A stretch of DNA of 8,078 bases from Pontiellaceae bacterium (GTDB lineage Bacteria; Verrucomicrobiota; Kiritimatiellia; Kiritimatiellales; Tichowtungiaceae). Location: contig JALOTS010000082.1 in assembly GCA_025457785.1 (NCBI GenBank), positions 1-8,078 on the forward strand, given 5' to 3'. The number at the start of each line of letters is the position of its first letter. The first letter of the stretch is position 1. The translations under genes and the position numbers were made by a program. Below are positions 6,634 through 8,078 of this stretch, one piece after another. Under the pieces are notes generated by a model. That model was not told the origin of the DNA, made no database searches, and was given only the letters and a program-made list of their open reading frames with translations.

Positions 6634-7293
6634 ATGAAAATAAAAAAATATAAAATTATAATGGTGGCGCTGGGGCTCTTGGCGACGGCATCCGTGACCT
6701 GCGGCGATGTATTGTTTAATAACACAAGTCCCTCCGGACCAGGCAGTTTTGGGTACTTCAACCCATTTGCCAGTTTTGGAGATTCTGTAAAAATTGCCGG
6801 AGCCAGCACTATTAATTCTATCACTATAGACATTGACAGTGTCTATTCTTCGTATAACTCAGGAAGTTTTACGGTTGGTTTTTATACAATTGATGCCGGA
6901 ACCGACACCTTGCTCCATACGGCAGATGACAAAATCGGCACCCTTATTCAAAGTTATGTCGCTGCTCCCACAACGATCACGGCCGGATTAAATACCATTT
7001 CCGGTTTTTCGATTGATGTCCCCACCGATTTTATTTATACGGTGCAGGCAGGAAACAACATGTCATTTCTTATGCAAAGTTCGACGCAGGCTGCGACAGT
7101 TGGGACCTCTTACAATGCAGATTTGTATGTTAATTTTTCAGGTGCGCTGACTACCGGCAGTTCGGTGTCGTATGCTTCGTTCGGGAATGTGCAGGTTCGA
7201 TTAGATGGTGTTATTCCTGAACCGGCCACTGGATCGTTGGTTCTGTTTGTACTCTCTATCGGGTTTTTGGTTCGTCGCCAGTTTGTTGATTAA
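6634..7293 (+). CDS. Exported PEP-CTERM sorting-domain protein, 219 residues
   Basis: The protein is probably secreted and then processed at the cell surface by an exosortase. It starts at ATG 6634, seven bases after a strong GGGAGG ribosome binding site (6621-6626). Residues 1 to about 23 form a signal peptide (MKIKKYK, then a hydrophobic IIMVALGLLATAS stretch). The middle (about 30-185) is Ser/Thr/Gly/Asn-rich and predicted beta-rich, with a small Asp-rich patch (DAGTD, then TADD, around residues 89-101). The C-terminus has all three parts of the PEP-CTERM domain (PF07589/TIGR02595): PEP at 195-197, a hydrophobic segment at about 201-213 and the RR pair at 214-215. The gene is visibly A/T-richer than purL. 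It is single, divergent from purL and closed by its own terminator. The target in the envelope and the function are unknown; no enzyme motif is seen, and no exosortase gene lies in the window. Confidence 0.88.
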   Translation: MKIKKYKIIMVALGLLATASVTCGDVLFNNTSPSGPGSFGYFNPFASFGDSVKIAGASTINSITIDIDSVYSSYNSGSFTVGFYTIDAGTDTLLHTADDKIGTLIQSYVAAPTTITAGLNTISGFSIDVPTDFIYTVQAGNNMSFLMQSSTQAATVGTSYNADLYVNFSGALTTGSSVSYASFGNVQVRLDGVIPEPATGSLVLFVLSIGFLVRRQFVD

Positions 7294-7316
7294 TCACGAC
7301 GAACACTGTTGCTCAG

Positions 7317-7344
7317 AAAAGGATGCCGTATGGCATCCTTTTTT
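7317..7344 (+). terminator. Intrinsic terminator of the PEP-CTERM gene
   Basis: AAAAGGATGCC (7317-7327) pairs perfectly with GGCATCCTTTT (7332-7342) around the loop GTAT, and a run of six T ends at 7344. It begins 24 bp after the TAA stop. The preceding A-run makes it potentially bidirectional, but nothing is known to be transcribed towards it from the right. Confidence 0.88.
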
Positions 7345-7360
7345 GTCCCTTCGCGGTCGT

Positions 7361-7474
7361 GCGTCTGGCAGGCCTTAATATTCATGCCCGGCGCACTTTT
7401 TGCCTGGCCGATCACTCCGTGTCCGCGTGCATCCGGCACCCCTGCTTCAACCCGATCTCAATTCTGTAAATCAT
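7361..7474 (-). pseudogene. Remnant of the purL 5' end (codons 1-39), frameshifted
   Basis: The 114 bp align to 6176-6290, the start of purL in the same orientation, with 11 mismatches and one missing base (about 90% identity). The ATG is kept at 7474 and the reading gives MIYRIEIGLKQG as in purL. A C-run then has four bases (7439-7442) where purL has five (6254-6258), and the shifted frame stops after 20 residues. Similarity ends abruptly at the start codon on one side and near 7357 on the other, 13 bp after the terminator of the PEP-CTERM gene. It cannot encode a functional domain. It forms a direct repeat with purL, bracketing 6291-7360. Confidence 0.9.
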
Positions 7475-7514
7475 TAGAAAAATCCTTTTTTAACCGCGAC
7501 CGCCGAAGGCAGAG

Positions 7515-7539
7515 GCCGACCTGCAAAAGGCAGGTCGGC
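7515..7539. repeat. Perfect 10-bp G/C-rich hairpin
   Basis: GCCGACCTGC (7515-7524) pairs with GCAGGTCGGC (7530-7539) around the loop AAAAG. No T-run follows on either strand, so it is not a typical terminator. It looks like a REP-type extragenic palindrome. Confidence 0.7.
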
Positions 7540-7557
7540 AACGACCAACGGGAGTGG
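7540..7557 (+). repeat. Dispersed 18-bp repeat, copy 2
   Basis: AACGACCAACGGGAGTGG matches 1276-1293 (minus strand) at 17 of 18 positions. It begins immediately after the hairpin at 7515-7539. Confidence 0.6.
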
Positions 7558-7682
7558 CAATGCACGCGAATCTACACGAATGGAGACGGGATGCAAAAAC
7601 AGATTTTCCAAACCTCGGAAGCATCTTAGCCGCAAGAGAGCGCATAGATTTCTAAAAATTTCTTTTTCTGGGTGCGAATTCC

Positions 7683-7708
7683 TTTGAGATCCTTGAGTTT
7701 TTTCGCGG
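7683..7708 (+). repeat. 26-bp dispersed repeat, copy 1
   Basis: It starts TTTGAGATCCTTGAG and ends TCGCGG, and matches 7873-7898 at 23 of 26 positions with a constant offset of 190 bp. A GCCGCAAG word at about 7629 and the TTCGCGGC at 7702-7709 form a weak outer inverted repeat around an 80-bp block. Confidence 0.55.
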
Positions 7709-7872
7709 CAAACAATTTACATTTATTTTTTTATAAACATCTCGCACTAATCTGCGCCGACGGAATCCATAGAGTAAACGCGTGCGCTATTGCGTTTTTT
7801 GTTTGGCGCTTTTTGTTTATTGCTTGATCGCAAGGTATTTGGATAAGAATAACGCTCGGCCTTCTGAACCTT

Positions 7873-7898
7873 TTTGCGATCCTTGAGTTCTTTTGCGG
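7873..7898 (+). repeat. 26-bp dispersed repeat, copy 2
   Basis: It starts TTTGCGATCCTTGAG and ends TTGCGG, and is the second copy of the repeat at 7683-7708. The following bases GGTGAAAATGCC resemble the CTTTGTGGTGAA word on the minus strand near 1211-1227. Confidence 0.55.
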
Positions 7899-8078
7899 TG
7901 AAAATGCCCAGTTTCCTCCAACGTGGCGCAGACGTTCCAGCTTGCGCAGAGCAGACAGGAATGCCCGACCCACACTCATCAACGCATGAATACATTAACA
8001 GAATGATTTCGGCGTAAAATGATTTTTTAAAAAACGCTCTTTCTGCATTCTTTGCTTTGCTATAAATCCGGCATGACA

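Larger units (their letters stand above)
7345..8078. other. Gene-poor right end with remnants and dispersed repeats
   Basis: No convincing gene is visible on either strand. The two minus-strand frames near 7731-7995 lack a ribosome binding site and read like repeat DNA translated in two frames. The block contains the purL remnant, the hairpin at 7515-7539, short repeats at 7540-7557, 7683-7708 and 7873-7898, and A/T-rich palindromic patches around 7720-7737 and 8024-8035. At 8061-8066 a TATAAA could be the -10 of a gene lying beyond the right edge, but no matching -35 is seen. Confidence 0.6.

Noticed and set aside
7309..7629. Plus-strand frame after the PEP-CTERM gene
   Set aside because: It begins at the terminator hairpin and runs antisense through the purL remnant, so it is a by-product of those elements.
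7731..7995. Two overlapping minus-strand frames of about 82 codons at the right end
   Set aside because: They have no ribosome binding site and no domain, and they lie across short dispersed repeats; the SVGRAFL-like start looks like translated repeat DNA.

Overview
The window looks like chromosomal DNA from a bacterium of the PVC superphylum, most plausibly Kiritimatiellota (Pontiella/Kiritimatiella-like), with Verrucomicrobiota or Lentisphaerota as alternatives. The reasons are a PEP-CTERM exported protein, two secreted beta-helix proteins with a QPGSYYLT-type N-terminal module common in that group, a 1000-residue PurS/PurL fusion, and intergenic DNA full of degenerate dispersed repeats. 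This placement is inferred from family resemblance; no marker gene is present.

Layout: the left three quarters is read on the minus strand, purL (6290 to 3288), then a 459-residue beta-helix protein (3017 to 1638), then a second beta-helix protein (1157 to beyond the left edge). The two beta-helix genes share an almost identical 130-bp start region (ribosome binding site, signal peptide and first mature residues) but have different bodies. The edge-truncated one is built on an 81-bp in-frame tandem repeat. Gaps of 270 to 480 bp between these genes carry hairpins and inverted repeats, so they are probably not one tight operon. To the right, a PEP-CTERM gene (6634 to 7293, plus strand) diverges from purL and ends in a clear intrinsic terminator.

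Right after that terminator lies a decayed copy of the first 39 codons of purL (7361 to 7474), in the same orientation as purL, about 90% identical and frameshifted. The PEP-CTERM gene is thus bracketed by two direct repeats of the purL 5' end, which suggests that this block was inserted or duplicated next to purL. The last 600 bp (7475 to 8078) shows no believable gene, only hairpins and short repeats.

Functionally, purL is housekeeping (step four of de novo purine synthesis) and the other three genes encode exported surface or extracellular proteins without recognisable catalytic motifs. I see no defence, CRISPR, phage or biosynthetic system. The most unusual material is the purL remnant, the shared-leader beta-helix pair with its repeat array, and a 74-nt near-continuous hairpin at 1334 to 1407.
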